The position numbers and the translations under genes were made by a program. Shown one piece after another: positions 10,926-21,900 of a stretch of 64,000 nucleotides of DNA. Within the stretch, counting starts at the first letter, position 1; every line of letters begins with the position of its first letter. The DNA is from Litsea cubeba (lineage: Eukaryota; Streptophyta; Magnoliopsida; Laurales; Lauraceae): positions 18,624,500 to 18,688,499 of the forward strand of contig CM022955.1 in NCBI GenBank assembly GCA_012931725.1, in the 5' to 3' direction. Under the pieces are notes generated by a model. That model made no database searches and was not told the origin of the DNA. It saw only the letters and a program-made list of their open reading frames with translations.

Positions 10926-11698
10926 TTTATTTATTAGAAGGTTTGAATTTCATTATATATATATATATTGATCCAAGTTCAAATTTGTGATTTTTTTAAA
11001 CTTTTGTAACTTCAATTTCAAGGAAATTCAATTTATTTGATGTATTTTTTCAAAACATCATTAGTGTTATTCTACTTGTTTATTTCTCTTAATTTCTTTA
11101 TTTTAATGAAAATGGTCCAAGGCCAAGAGTGAAGAGTCTAAGTCTCTAAGACTTAAAAAAACTTTAAAAAAAATTAAAAAAAGGGGAGGGGGGATATGTG
11201 GGCCGCCCACGGGCGGCACAGCCCCGCTGGGGCCCAGCCTGGGCTGACCCTAGAACTCTATCACGGGCCGTGCCGGCCCGGCCCGGGTCCGTCCGGCCCG
11301 ACCCGGCCCAGATTGACACCTCTAGACTTGCACAACGCACATTTTGAGATGGATAGTAAACCATGTTAAGGATTCCGCAAGAAATTTTATGATTTTAAAT
11401 GTGCCCATGAGAAATCTCATAATTATATCTAATTGCTAAAATTTATCATATTTGCCCATAATTCAATATTTCAGAAAACTTATAACTGTATAATTAGAGT
11501 TCGACTCTAGTACAGACTATTCTCATAGTATACAAATTTCTTATGTGGAGCCCACCTAAGAAATTCATAATATTATACAAATTTCTTACGTGCAGCCCAC
11601 CTAGGAACATTCCAATCATAAAAAAGACAGAAGTTCTTAACAAGATTGGGGTTGAGCAAAATAACAACCCTAATAGATTCTCCTAACATTTTTATCAT

Positions 11699-13692
11699 AG
11701 TCCGGATCACCTATCGCAGTTGTTTTCGTTAGTTTTATGGTCTCAATACTAGTAAATGATATAATAAATTGATTAATTTCTTTATTTATCAAAATATTCA
11801 TGCTTTCCTTTCATGAGTTAAATGGTGATTTATTATATACTTGCACATAACCAATACGAATGACATGATGGTCCATGAGATGAACCGAGTCCACAAGTAT
11901 ATTAAATGTAACACATGTGTATGGATGAGATCCACATATGGGAGACATGTGTGATAAATCTTATACTTAAATATCTTCACAACTAGTGATGAGACTGGAT
12001 ATCTCATACTGACAAGGTTGTAGTACTTTGATCACTATGAGATAGTGTGATTTGTCTCGATCATCAGAATGGAAGATTCTGGATCATAGTGCTGGTACAT
12101 TGGATGTATTGAAGGACCATGAGAAGCATCTTATAAATACTGTCTTTACTTTAATGTCTGTTCTCATAATTCCCTAGCAATAAGCTGTCAATCCTGAGAC
12201 ATTAATGAACTCAAGTTTCTATCTATTCATTTGCTTTGAGTCACCAATGAGTGAGGCCAACTGTAGGTCAACATTTCGGTGATTTGGGTACGTGGTAGTA
12301 GAACTGTGGGAACATTCAATGGTCAAGATGGAATCTATCTCTAATATCCTCTTGTGCCAATTAATGGATTTATCATTGGTAAGTGCGCACCCATTTCGAT
12401 TAAGAGTTAATTGGAAAGGTACCTATGATCATTATAATTAATTGGGGCTCAAGGATAATAAGATATGGTTCTAGTTTGGAAGATATATCCAATTGATCCA
12501 TGGATATTGATAGAGGGGTCTACTTGTGGTAATGTGGAAGTTTAGGGTCTTCTATGTAATATTCCTAAGACTGGACTTCAATTGCATTTATATAGTGGAG
12601 TTATTTGCAATTAACTGTGAGTCCGGATTGCACATGATATGTGGGGTCGCGAGTCCCAGTTGGAGCCAGCTTTCTAAGGAATCCCTAGTGGTTCCCACGC
12701 TAGCCCAATTATTAAGATACTAATTCTAGTTGAACTCTAAAAGGAAAGTTACTATTTCTATTTGAAGTGAGACTTCTAATAGTGGTAATAGTAAGCTACT
12801 AATTATTAATGGAAGTGAGACTTCTATTTTAATTAGAAAAGAGAAAGATACTAATTATAATGGAAGTAAGACTTCTATTTAAATTCGAAAGAAGAGACTT
12901 ACTAATTGTTAGAGAAGTGAGACTTCTATTCCATTTAGAAAGTGAAGATTGCAAAATCTATAAAAGGAGAAGAGGAATGGTGTTGCAAGCACCAAGCCAT
13001 TATTCCTTATTGGAATACACGCCCAAGGTGTGCTTGGTCCAAGAGTTGGACGTCCACCACCTTGATTGTGCTAGAGTTGCACATGCACTTCTTCTCTCCC
13101 TCTTCTAGTTCTCTTTCTAGTTCCTCCTTTGAGTTCATAGTAGTTTTCTCTTGGAAATCCCACAATCTTCTTGAGAAAAAGAGAATCTGATACGGGTCAT
13201 AGCGTTTGATCATTGGGTATTGGAGAAACCTATTTGATTCGCGAAAGAGTTCGTCATCAAAGAAAGTAGCAAATTCTCCATTAGAGCACAACCGAGCTCC
13301 AAAGGTATAATCTACTTCCTTGCATATTGTAGATTTATTTGTAGCTTATATGTTGCGGTTATATCTTTTGGACATATTGATTTACTGATCTTGATATTTG
13401 AAATTGAGAGTTTGCTTATTGGATTGGGTTTTGTAGCCTTCTGGATAGTTGATCCATGTATCAAGTGGGTCAAAAGATTTTGAAACATATCCTACAGACC
13501 CACCTAATTTCCAACAGTTATACCTTCACCGTGAGTGGATCAATAACAGTCTGCCGCGTCATTCAAAAATTTAGGTGATTTTAAAGTTTAAATTAGATAA
13601 AAGAAAATCATCTAAATTTTTGGATGATGTGGCGGATTTTTATTGGTCCACTCATAGTAAAGGTACAGCAACTGCGATAGGTGATCCAGACT
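11699..13692. mobile_element. MITE family Z copy 1, split by an LTR insertion
   Basis: The left end (11699-11726) starts AGTCCGGATCACCTATCGCA. The right part (13522-13692) ends with the inverted complement of AGTCTGGATCACCTATCGCA. A second copy at 53456-53615 reads across the equivalent junction without interruption (GCAGTTGTTATACCTTCACC). Removing 11727-13521 leaves a roughly 199-bp foldback MITE with arms of about 70 bp containing CGCCRCGTCATYCAAAAATT-like sequence. Confidence 0.72.
11727..13516. mobile_element. LTR (solo or truncated) nested in MITE Z
   Basis: About 1.79 kb ending in CCTAATTTCCAACA and lying exactly at the break in MITE Z. The flanks are GTTTT (11722-11726) and GTTAT (13517-13521), a 5-bp target duplication with one mismatch. 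The right end reads TGTTGGAAATTAGG on the opposite strand, a typical LTR start. The left end reads CG rather than TG, possibly mutated. No protein motif or second LTR is visible, so a solo LTR is the simplest reading. Confidence 0.6.
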
Positions 13693-13709
13693 CTATCTTA
13701 TCAGGACTC

Positions 13710-13783
13710 CAAAAGTTGTAGCTCAGTTGGTACGGGGCGTGAATGCGTGAGTTTGAATTCCTAGTCTGCTATAAAAAAAAACT
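13710..13783 (+). repeat. tRNA-derived SINE-like fragment
   Basis: An A-box-like TAGCTCAGTTGG (13719-13730) and a B-box-like GAGTTTGAATTC (13749-13760) are spaced about 30 bp apart, as in a tRNA-derived SINE head. A short A run (13773-13780) follows. It cannot fold as a complete tRNA, so it is not called as one. Confidence 0.5.
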
Positions 13784-13989
13784 CGTAATCTATAACCATC
13801 AGCTTTACTATATATATATATATACTAGTGATTGCCCGTACTTGAAGGCACGACGCACCACGTTCTGAGCACAACTAAATCTAATTACTCTTTTTTTGAC
13901 CACCTAACAACTAACCTGAATTTTGGCACCCTATGAGGGGTAATTTGGTCCACCCTATTTAACGATGTCTTGATTAGGTCCCGAGTTAA

Positions 13990-14264
13990 AGATCACCTAT
14001 TATTCCTGGACCTCTGATTGCTCTAGGAATTTGCTCATTGCAATCTATTCGTCGAGTGCTTTCTGTCCATATATAGGACCTCGAGATCCGACGGGCGGAT
14101 CAAAAATCATAATAGCAGGTCCCGAACCCCCGGGGTGCCCACCTGAAAAATCACCTATCACTTTTAGACCCCTGATCGCCCCGAAAGTTAGCTCATCGCA
14201 ATCTACTCATTAGGGCTTTCTATCCATATATAGAACTTTGTAATCCGACGGGCGGATTAAAATC
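13990..14264. repeat. Imperfect tandem duplication, period about 158 bp
   Basis: Blocks at about 13990-14105 and 14148-14264 share TCACCTAT, GCTCAT(T/C)GCAATCTA, TCCATATATAG and ATCCGACGGGCGGAT in the same order. They are clearly diverged copies. Confidence 0.75.
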
Positions 14265-15016
14265 TGCGAAACTCGGGTCCAAGTGATTATTACCCATACC
14301 AGACCCCACTGTAGCCCACCTTTTGGGCTCCAAACCTCTGATCCAGACCATGATTAGGCCCTTAACTAAACCCGTCAGACCTGACATGAAACTAACCCAA
14401 TCCAACCCATCAAACTCTAGCCCAAATCAATCCGAACCTAAATCCAACCCAAACCCATCTAACCTGAACCTAACTCCAGACCTGGCCCAGACTCCTTGAC
14501 CCGTCGCCCCGATAAGGGAGAAAGAGTCCAGGGATCTGGGGAAGTAGTGTCACATATCTCTGGACTCTCAAACCTTCTTAAATCTCTCAACCCCTTTCCT
14601 TTTAATCTCAGCCTTAGGATTTATGTACATAAATCCAAGGGTCCAAAATTTGGGGAATTCAAAAACTTAACTCCCTTACAAAAGAAGTTTTTTTTGGCTT
14701 TTGACACTTTTTTTTATCAATGGCAGAATAATAAGAAAGTAAACACTCTTGCTTTTCTTTTAAATGAAGAAGGGATGTAGATACTTGTAAATAACTCAAA
14801 CTTACTGCCCCTTTTTGCGCCGTACAAACCAAAATGTGAACGTGCTTTTAATGGAGATGGCAAAAACTTATAAAATTCTCCAACTTTTAGCCCCTTTTTT
14901 CATTCCCCTATTAAATCCAAGGGTCCAAAATATGGGAAATTCAAAAATTGAGCTCCCTTATTATATAGATATATTTGATCGGTAAAATTTACTAATTTTA
15001 AATGCATCATTTCTTA

Positions 15017-15421
15017 TAGGCTATAGCATCTCCAACAGACATTTCATATGCCACATGGTAATCACAAGGGTCATAAATGATATATAGCACATCTCCAGTA
15101 GCAATGCCATTTGTGATGTGGCATTTGGCATAATTGATTGGTGTGCCAAATTTGAAGTATGAAAACAGTACATGCTTTTTTTTTTCTAATTTTGGATTAT
15201 TTTATGCAATAAGGGCCCATAAGAATACAAGAATGTAAAAGTTTTTTTTTTCTTTTATGATGTAGGTCCCATAAGAAGACAAAAGTAGAATAAAAAAATA
15301 AATTTGGCATATAGGTGGAGTTCATACTTTGGAGATGTCAAATTTCAAATCTTTAAATTGCCACATAAGCCTTGAAATGGAATTTGGCATTTCCAAAATA
15401 ACATATCTATTGGAGATGCTC
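15017..15421. mobile_element. PIF/Harbinger-type MITE with TTA target duplication
   Basis: The inverted ends (AGCATCTCCAACAGAC on the left, GAGCATCTCCAATAGAT read inward from the right) match the common GAGCATCTCCAA plant MITE terminus. TTA occurs on both sides (15014-15016, 15422-15424). A tandem paralogue of the flanks at about 15480-15555 lacks the insert and shows a single TTA, directly defining the insertion. Confidence 0.78.
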
Positions 15422-15424
15422 TTA

Positions 15425-16777
15425 AATCTCAATTCAATGGTGATTAAAGGTTTAAGGACATGTTTGGACATATATGTATATCTGATAAAAGTTTAATAAT
15501 TTAAAGGCATCATTTCTTAAATTTCAATTCGAGGGTGATTAAAGGTTGGACGAGTGTCAAGTTCGGACTTCTAATGAATCTGGTCAATAAGAAATGGTGC
15601 CACTATTATTAATATTCTTAAGTTCGAAACAAAATTAACATAAATGACCACTAATTAATCTCTATCAATGATAACAAGAATGAGAAGGGGATACAATGTC
15701 AACATTAATTAGCTAGAGTTGGTCAAAATCAAATTGAAATTGATCCCTGATTTCTCAATCGAACTGTTTTCGTTTCATATATAATAATTGATAAAACCCT
15801 TGTTGAGGATCGATTTTTCGTAAGCATAACGGTCCACCAATCAACAATTTCGAATTTGAAAGATGAGCTCCTTTTCGTTATTTCTTCAAACTGCGAGGGC
15901 TATTTTTTCACATTTCTGAAAAGTACGGTCATCTTTCCTCTCCTTCCTGTGTAATGCCATCTTATGTCCCGGGAGAGAGAGACTGCACAAAAACAAATGG
16001 CATCCTTGTACTTCAGCTTTACATAAAACGTAGAAAAGCACTAACGGGCCCTTTTCTTGGTTAATTCATTTTTGCTTCTGTAGAGGTCCGGGTCAATATC
16101 AAGATCTAGTTCCGACCTCTTTGATATATATATATATTTGAAATAAAGACATCATTCAGCCTCAAAATTAAAAAAAGGGATATCACTCAATCTAATAACA
16201 ATGCATCAAATCTATCTTTCACAATTAATAAATCTCAATATCTTCATCACTAATATATAGGTTGTTGCACGAAGTATTTGGTATTAGGATAGATGAAGTC
16301 AAGAACCTTATCTTAAAAATATAGAGCTGGATCTCTGAATTACGAGTCGAAATCTATATGGATTCAGAACCGATCCAATTTAGTAATTGAAACCTAAGCT
16401 ATTTTCCGGTTTCAAACCCATTTATGAGTTTGGACCTAAAATAAGATTCAAATTCAATTCTTTATGGATTAGAACCTCCAAATAATCAGTCAAATATCCA
16501 TTTGCATCTTATAAAAGAGGGAAAAGATAGAAAACGAGTTAAAAATATAACATTTTAAGCATTTTGGGAAAAAAAATTAAGAAAAAACTCATCAGGAAAC
16601 AAAAGAAAATTGATCATGAAAATACCTATTTAGAAGACGACCAAACAAGCATCCATTTTCCAACACTCTCAAGATTGAGTAGGGTTGGCACTTTGTTTCA
16701 CACAAATTCCTAGGTACATGGGTCTTCGAATTGAAAGCATCACTACTTACCAATCACCCAACTTAAAGAAAAAATAG
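15425..16777. other. Gene-free intergenic DNA
   Basis: AT-rich and without a supported gene. It includes the uninserted paralogue of the MITE target site near 15480-15555. Nothing else is recognised. Confidence 0.5.
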
Positions 16778-17804
16778 AGGATTTTACAGGAAAAATCCCG
16801 GAATTTGGCTATTACTCGCGAAGGGTCCCTGCAGATTATGCAGTACAAATTCGGTCCTCCCTCCACTTTTTTTTATTTCTATTTTTTGTAATTTTCTCTG
16901 AGCAACGATTAGCGTCCCCTAGAAAAATTTGGGCGACGCTAGCGTCCCTCCTCATGTCTTCTTCTTCCCCGTCTCCTTCCTATTTCTCCATATCATTCAC
17001 TCCATTTCTCACCCAACCCAGTACCCATAATACTTTTATCATCCCCAAGTGTAGGAAGAGGATGATTATCACCTCTCACCTTTCTGTGAATCTCTTGGGT
17101 AACATAGTTCGGTTATGTTCACATTGGTGGAGAAGTCGTGTGGAAAAGCTGCGAATACAGGTTTTCCGCTGTTCATATCAGTGGAAAAGCTACGAATACA
17201 ACAGGTTTTCCACTATTCATTTATGCAAAAAGCCGCTATTGATATTGATGGAAAAGCAGCGAATACAGGCGGAAAAGTTGCGAATACAGGTTTACCATGC
17301 CCATCAACCTCTCTCGTTTTCTCATAGATGGGTTCATGGGTTGATGAGAATGTACGTGCATAAGATTGTTATCGAAACCATTCTTTTATTTTATGTCTGC
17401 CATTTTTTTTCCCGTCTCTTTCACTTTTCAAGATAAATCTTGAGAATATGAAAAGAAGAAAGAAATAAACTATATGTCAGGGTCAGCACTCATCAGTAAT
17501 CTTTTTATAAAGCCCGTGATACTGTTTTCCTAATATGATTGGGATAAAATGGAGTGGGGGAGATAGAAAAATAGGTGAGAGAAGAGGAAAAAATAAGAGC
17601 AAGAAGAAATAAAGGAGTTCTATGTTTTAAGAAAATCGCGTAGAGCGACGCTAGTATTGCTCACACAATCAATGCTAGTGTCACTTCCCTCAGCATTAAA
17701 AAAAAAAACGGAAGAAGGCCTGACTGGACCCGTTTGTGCTGCACAATCTGCGGGGACCTTTCGTGAAAAATGACCCGATTCCGAAATTTATTCCTTGAAA
17801 TCCT
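16778..17804. mobile_element. 1-kb foldback element with long inverted arms
   Basis: The outer ends are imperfect inverted repeats for about 85 bp (AGGATTTTACAGG... against AGGATTTCAAGG...; both arms carry GGTCC and GCAGATT(A/G)TGCAG). A second inner pair carries GCGACGCTAG, near 16934 and 17645. The flanks are A-rich (AAAAAATAG, AAAAAAATA), so a 9-bp duplication is possible but ambiguous. The interior holds an open frame of 160 codons (16954-17436) with no recognisable domain. Confidence 0.65.
17130..17295. repeat. Degenerate internal tandem repeats
   Basis: The motif TGGAAAAGC(T/A)(G/A)CGAATACA recurs four times at irregular spacing of about 27-60 bp, three copies followed by GGTTTNCC. It explains the repetitive residues of the open frame through this element. 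Confidence 0.75.
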
Positions 17805-17822
17805 AAAAAAATAATAAAAATA

Positions 17823-17975
17823 GGGGAGTATTCCTATGCATTTATCCCTCATCAAAGGGTGAGGAACACTTCTCCTTTTGGGAAGTTTCAAGTATATATG
17901 GAGACGTGAAAAATCACTTTTGTACTTAAAATTTTCCAAAAAGGAGAAGTGAGGGATAGATGCACTTAAATATTT
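17823..17975. repeat. Small MITE family Y, copy 2
   Basis: Related to 6424-6585. The ends carry TTATCCCTCATCA on the left and GTGAGGGATAGATGCA on the right, in inverted orientation, so the copy can fold back on itself. Confidence 0.6.
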
Positions 17976-18589
17976 TTCATAAAAATATACTCATCCATCT
18001 TTTTGAAATAAGCAATTCAAGAGTTGGGACACTCTTTTTTTTTTTTTTTAAAATAGTAAAAGCTCTAATAACCATTCCTAAAACTCCCATTAATTTATTT
18101 TGATCCGTACATTATTACCGCCTTAGGCTTAAACAAAATTTCAAACGGCGAACCCTCGTTTATTAGAAAACAACAGCGTCAGTGCAGGGAAGTTCGTGCT
18201 TGGCGCCTTTTACAGTACGGACTGCAGCTGCAGGGCGTTTGTTGCAGCAGTCAGTCCCACCCACACCCACCCCCCCCCCTCCCCTCCCCTCCCCTTCCCT
18301 CCCCTGCCCTCTTTTCCATGATAAGAGAGAGCCGTGCGGGCAATGCCAAATTCCAAAACCTCTCTTATTTCTACCCTTCTACAACTACTCCTACTGTAAT
18401 GGCCTCTGATGTGAAGGAAATCAACTCATTAGGGCTTCTAACTCCTACATTTACAAGTACTCACATTTACTTAAACGAAACCATACATACATTTACTGCT
18501 TTCTGCTGCTGTTGCACTCTGCACAACCTCTCAGTACCACTAGACCTTTGTCTCCTCTCCATTCTTTCTTTCCCTTAAAACCCTATTCT

Positions 18590-18634
18590 CTTTCTTTTTC
18601 TCTCTCTCTCTCTCTCCCCTCTTCCTTCTCTTTT
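18590..18634 (+). promoter_or_regulatory. CT-rich leader of the G-gamma gene
   Basis: A nearly pure pyrimidine tract with (CT)n ends 43 bp before the start codon. Such Y-patch/CT tracts are common in plant core promoters and 5' leaders. I found no convincing TATA box upstream, so the start site is not defined. Confidence 0.45.
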
Positions 18635-18676
18635 TAGTAGCCTTGCCTTTCATCTCAAAACGATATCCATTAATCG

Positions 18677-18811
18677 ATGGCCGTTCCCAATTCCTTGTCT
18701 TCGTTGCCGATTCCGCAGCCAAGATCTCCTCCGAAGTATCCGGATTTGTACGGCACGCACCGGAAGGAGGCCGAGTTGCAGAGGATGAACCGGGAGATCG
18801 GATTTCTACAG
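18677..18811 (+). CDS. AGG3: G-gamma exon 1
   Basis: Encodes residues 1-45, from MAVPNSL through the SPPKYPDLYG motif to REIGFLQ. The donor is CAG|GTGAGG at 18812 and the following intron is phase 0. Read-through into the intron would stop after six codons (TAA at 18827). Confidence 0.92.
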
Positions 18812-18894
18812 GTGAGGCCACTATAAAACTTCTTTCTAAATCTCTCTAATTTTTTCCCGTACATCTTGGGAGCATTGATGGTTACTGTATGTTG

Positions 18895-18937
<43 letters not shown>

Positions 18938-21900
18938 TGTTGGGGGTGATTAGGTGGGGGCTTAGAGAATCTTGGTTCTGTAAATCCATCATTGTGGACG
19001 AATTTTGGAATCCAGACCGCTCGAAATCAGTGTCCCACTTTGTATTTGATTTAGTGCACCGTTGGATTTGAGTACATCTAAAAGAAATGTGGTTGAAATA
19101 AAAAAAAATCAAAGTAAGTCAAATCGCATGTTTTTACTCATGATCAATATGACGGGTGGAATAATTCCAATTGGAGTGAAATTTTTTGCACATCAGATAG
19201 AAGCTATGAGAGTGATTTAGATCTGTTTAGATTTCATCTGGGCACCCACTTATGGATTTACAAGGGACTTGGAGAATTCACTGAGCAAATTAATGTGGAT
19301 TGGGGGCTGACTCGTAATTCTGTGAGTTCAGTGCTTTATGAACTTCTTAGTGGGGGCCCTTTTTCATCCAAATTGCTCAAAAGCACTGCCTGCATGACTG
19401 ACTTGTTAAATTAAGCCAAATTTCACTTAAACCACCGCTTGTTACTAATACTGATGACATGTATAAAGCATGTGATTTGAGTCCTTTTGCTTTCTTGTTC
19501 GTTGTTTGTTTTAGGTTTGATCGTTTTGACATTGGGTGTAAGTCTCATCAGATCGAATCTTTCCATGGTGATAGAACAATGCGGGATGATGCTTTTGGGC
19601 TGTTTAGATTCAGATGGTGGGCCCCACCGATGTATTTATTGTGTTGGGATCAGTGAATTTCTCTTGAGTCCCTAGGATCTAGACTCCCTTAGAGGATGCA
19701 ATTAAATTTACACTCTTAACATATGGGACTGGTTATGGAAGGGGGAGTGATGCACTGGTCTACATAGTCTTTTTTGATATAGTTAGCCCTCCAGATTTTG
19801 AGGATCTATTGGATAGAATTGATTTAACATCACACAGTTTTTATGAGAAGGGAGTTTTATTGATTGGTAGGGGTTAATTTCTGTTTTATTTTTTCTAACT
19901 CCATCATTATCACCATCCTATGACAATGAGACATGAAAAGGACATGCCTTGGCTATGGCAAGGACAATGATTTTTTTCTTATATAAGTATCTAATATGGC
20001 AATGGAAAACTTATTTCTTTTCCCCTGCATAAATGCCTATTTTTAAACAACCTCAGGAAGGATTAACTAGAACCTCACTTCACTATGGTCAAATGACCCA
20101 AGAGAAATTATCTGCATGTAACTTCTCTCTCTTTGAGAGTGGCTACCTACACACTGCAAGCAGCTCTCCACACAGTGCATTTAAAAAAATAAACAAATCC
20201 CTTAACTACCCCTATCCTTCTCTCTCCCTACTCCTTGCTCTGGCCACCTCCGCCCAACCCCGCCGCCGCCGCTCCCTCTCCTTCTTCCTCTCTCTATCTC
20301 TCTCACCCGCCGCCGGCAGCCCGTCCCTCTCCCCCCTTTCTCTCCCTCTCTCCCCCTCTCCCTCTCGCCCTCCGCCGGCCCTCGCCAAAAAGCACTCTGC
20401 TTCTCCCTCTCCCTCTCCCCCTCTTTCTCTCCCGCTCTCTGCCTCTCGCCTGCCGCCGCCCGCCCTCTCCCTCTTTCTCCCTTTCTCCCTCTCCCTCCCT
20501 GTCCCCGCCTGCCCTCAGCCCTCTCCCCGCCCTCCGCCCGCCCAATTTCCCTCTCTTGCCCGCCCGCCCGCCCGCCCACCAAGTCTCCCTCTCTCCCCCT
20601 CCTATCTCTCTCCCTCTCCGTCCCCGTCTTTCTGTCGCTCCCTACCCTTTGGAAGCACCGAGGGGATGGAGGGGGTGGGGATGTGGGTGGGTGCAGGGAA
20701 GTGGGAGCAGGGCTACTGAGAGAGAGGGAAGGAGAGGGAGAGGGAGAAGGAGATGGGTCGGCGACAGGGTTGGGCGGAGGTAGCCGGAGCAGGGAGAGGA
20801 GAGGGAGATGGGTCGGCGGCGGGGTCGGGCGGAGGTGGCCGGAGCAGGGAGAGGGAGAGAGAATGAAGGAGATGGATAGGGGTAGTTTAGGAACTTTTTT
20901 ATTATTATTATTTTTTTAAATGCAGTGTGTGGAGAGCTATTTGCAGTGTGTAGGTAGCAACACTCCTTTTCTTTTTATGTGAAATGTTTGAACATATGAC
21001 CATTTTGCCCCTTCCATAACAACTTGAGTCATTACTTCAGTTGTAAATGTAACTAGCTATATTGCCCTCATGTCTTGTTGAAACCCCTCTAGCGGAGGTA
21101 TGTAGGACCATAATCATCATGTCTCCGTAGCATATTTTAGGATGTATAGCAAGGAGCTTCATGCTTCCAAACTGACAACCATTAATGACACATGTAGGAT
21201 TCAAAATTATTTTAGCCCTTTAACATTTTGCCAAGGGAAACCTTTAGCTCTTCAACGTCGTGCGAATAGTCTAGAAAAATCTGTATGCTCCAAAACAAAT
21301 GAAGTTTGATGTAGATCGATGTGCTCTGATACCAAATCCAATGCAGATTGGTATTCTCTGATACCATACATGGCGTAGGCAAGCTCGAGGTCTTTTTCAA
21401 CCTTTGAAGCAAGATTTAGGGCATGTTTGTGTATAGGTGCTTTCTGCAGAATGCAAAAATTGCCACATCAGCAAAATTAGTGGTTAATGAAAGCCATGGT
21501 TTGGTGCAAAATTATTCTCTGCTAAAATAGTGGTTTTTCATGTTTGGTGCAACTGTGGAGTTCCTCACCTATGCTAACCAGTCAACATAGTAGAGAGCAA
21601 ACCAAACCAATTTACTAGATACAAATCAAAATCCAAGATAAGTTGCAGAAAATTTCAATACAAGCTGCAGAAAAATCCCTAATCGATTTTGTAGAAAAAC
21701 CCAATCTAATACATAATAAAACCCAAATGAAACCGAAAATCAAGGTGCATATGCACAAGTATTGTTCAAGTTTTGCAGTCTTTGGGTATTTGAGCGAGGC
21801 CTATCTGTGTGTTTTTGTGGATGTTTTGTCATCCTTTGGAAAGAAGGATCACAGGAGCCAGTTAATCAAATATAGGGTTATGACAGAGTTCAAATCAGGG

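Larger units (their letters stand above)
7791..11324 (+). mobile_element. hAT (Ac-like) DNA transposon, complete ends
   Basis: A 3534-bp element bounded by imperfect terminal inverted repeats (TAGTGGTGTTAATCTAGGC on the left, TAGAGGTGTCAATCTGGGC read inward from the right). It is flanked by a perfect 8-bp target duplication GACTTGCA (7783-7790 and 11325-11332), diagnostic for the hAT superfamily. The subterminal regions are rich in CGGCCC-type motifs, which in hAT elements act as transposase-binding clusters. Inside are a TATA box, a probable 5'UTR intron and a broken transposase gene on the + strand. The ends look mobilisable in trans, but the element cannot supply its own transposase. Confidence 0.93.
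13693..15013. other. Gene-free stretch with duplicated blocks
   Basis: No gene. Besides the SINE-like piece and the 158-bp duplication annotated separately, TAAATCCAAGGGTCCAAAAT recurs near 14630 and 14914, again showing local duplication. ORFs have no recognisable domain. Confidence 0.5.

Noticed and set aside
16954..17436. 160-codon frame as a host gene
   Set aside because: It lies inside a foldback element, is partly built of degenerate repeats and shows no recognisable domain.
18540..18864. Minus-strand and alternative-frame open frames over exon 1 of the G-gamma gene
   Set aside because: They are shadows of the real exon and its CT-rich leader; the reverse frame is a Lys/Arg-rich read of the (CT)n tract.
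20033..20919. Long overlapping open frames rich in Ser/Pro or Arg/Glu on both strands
   Set aside because: They arise from CT/GA low-complexity DNA inside a foldback element. No domain, and mutually exclusive frames are equally open.
21290..21375. Two TCTGATACCA motifs as copia primer sites on the minus strand
   Set aside because: No LTR end adjoins either motif and they differ from the 12-base site; insufficient for an element call.
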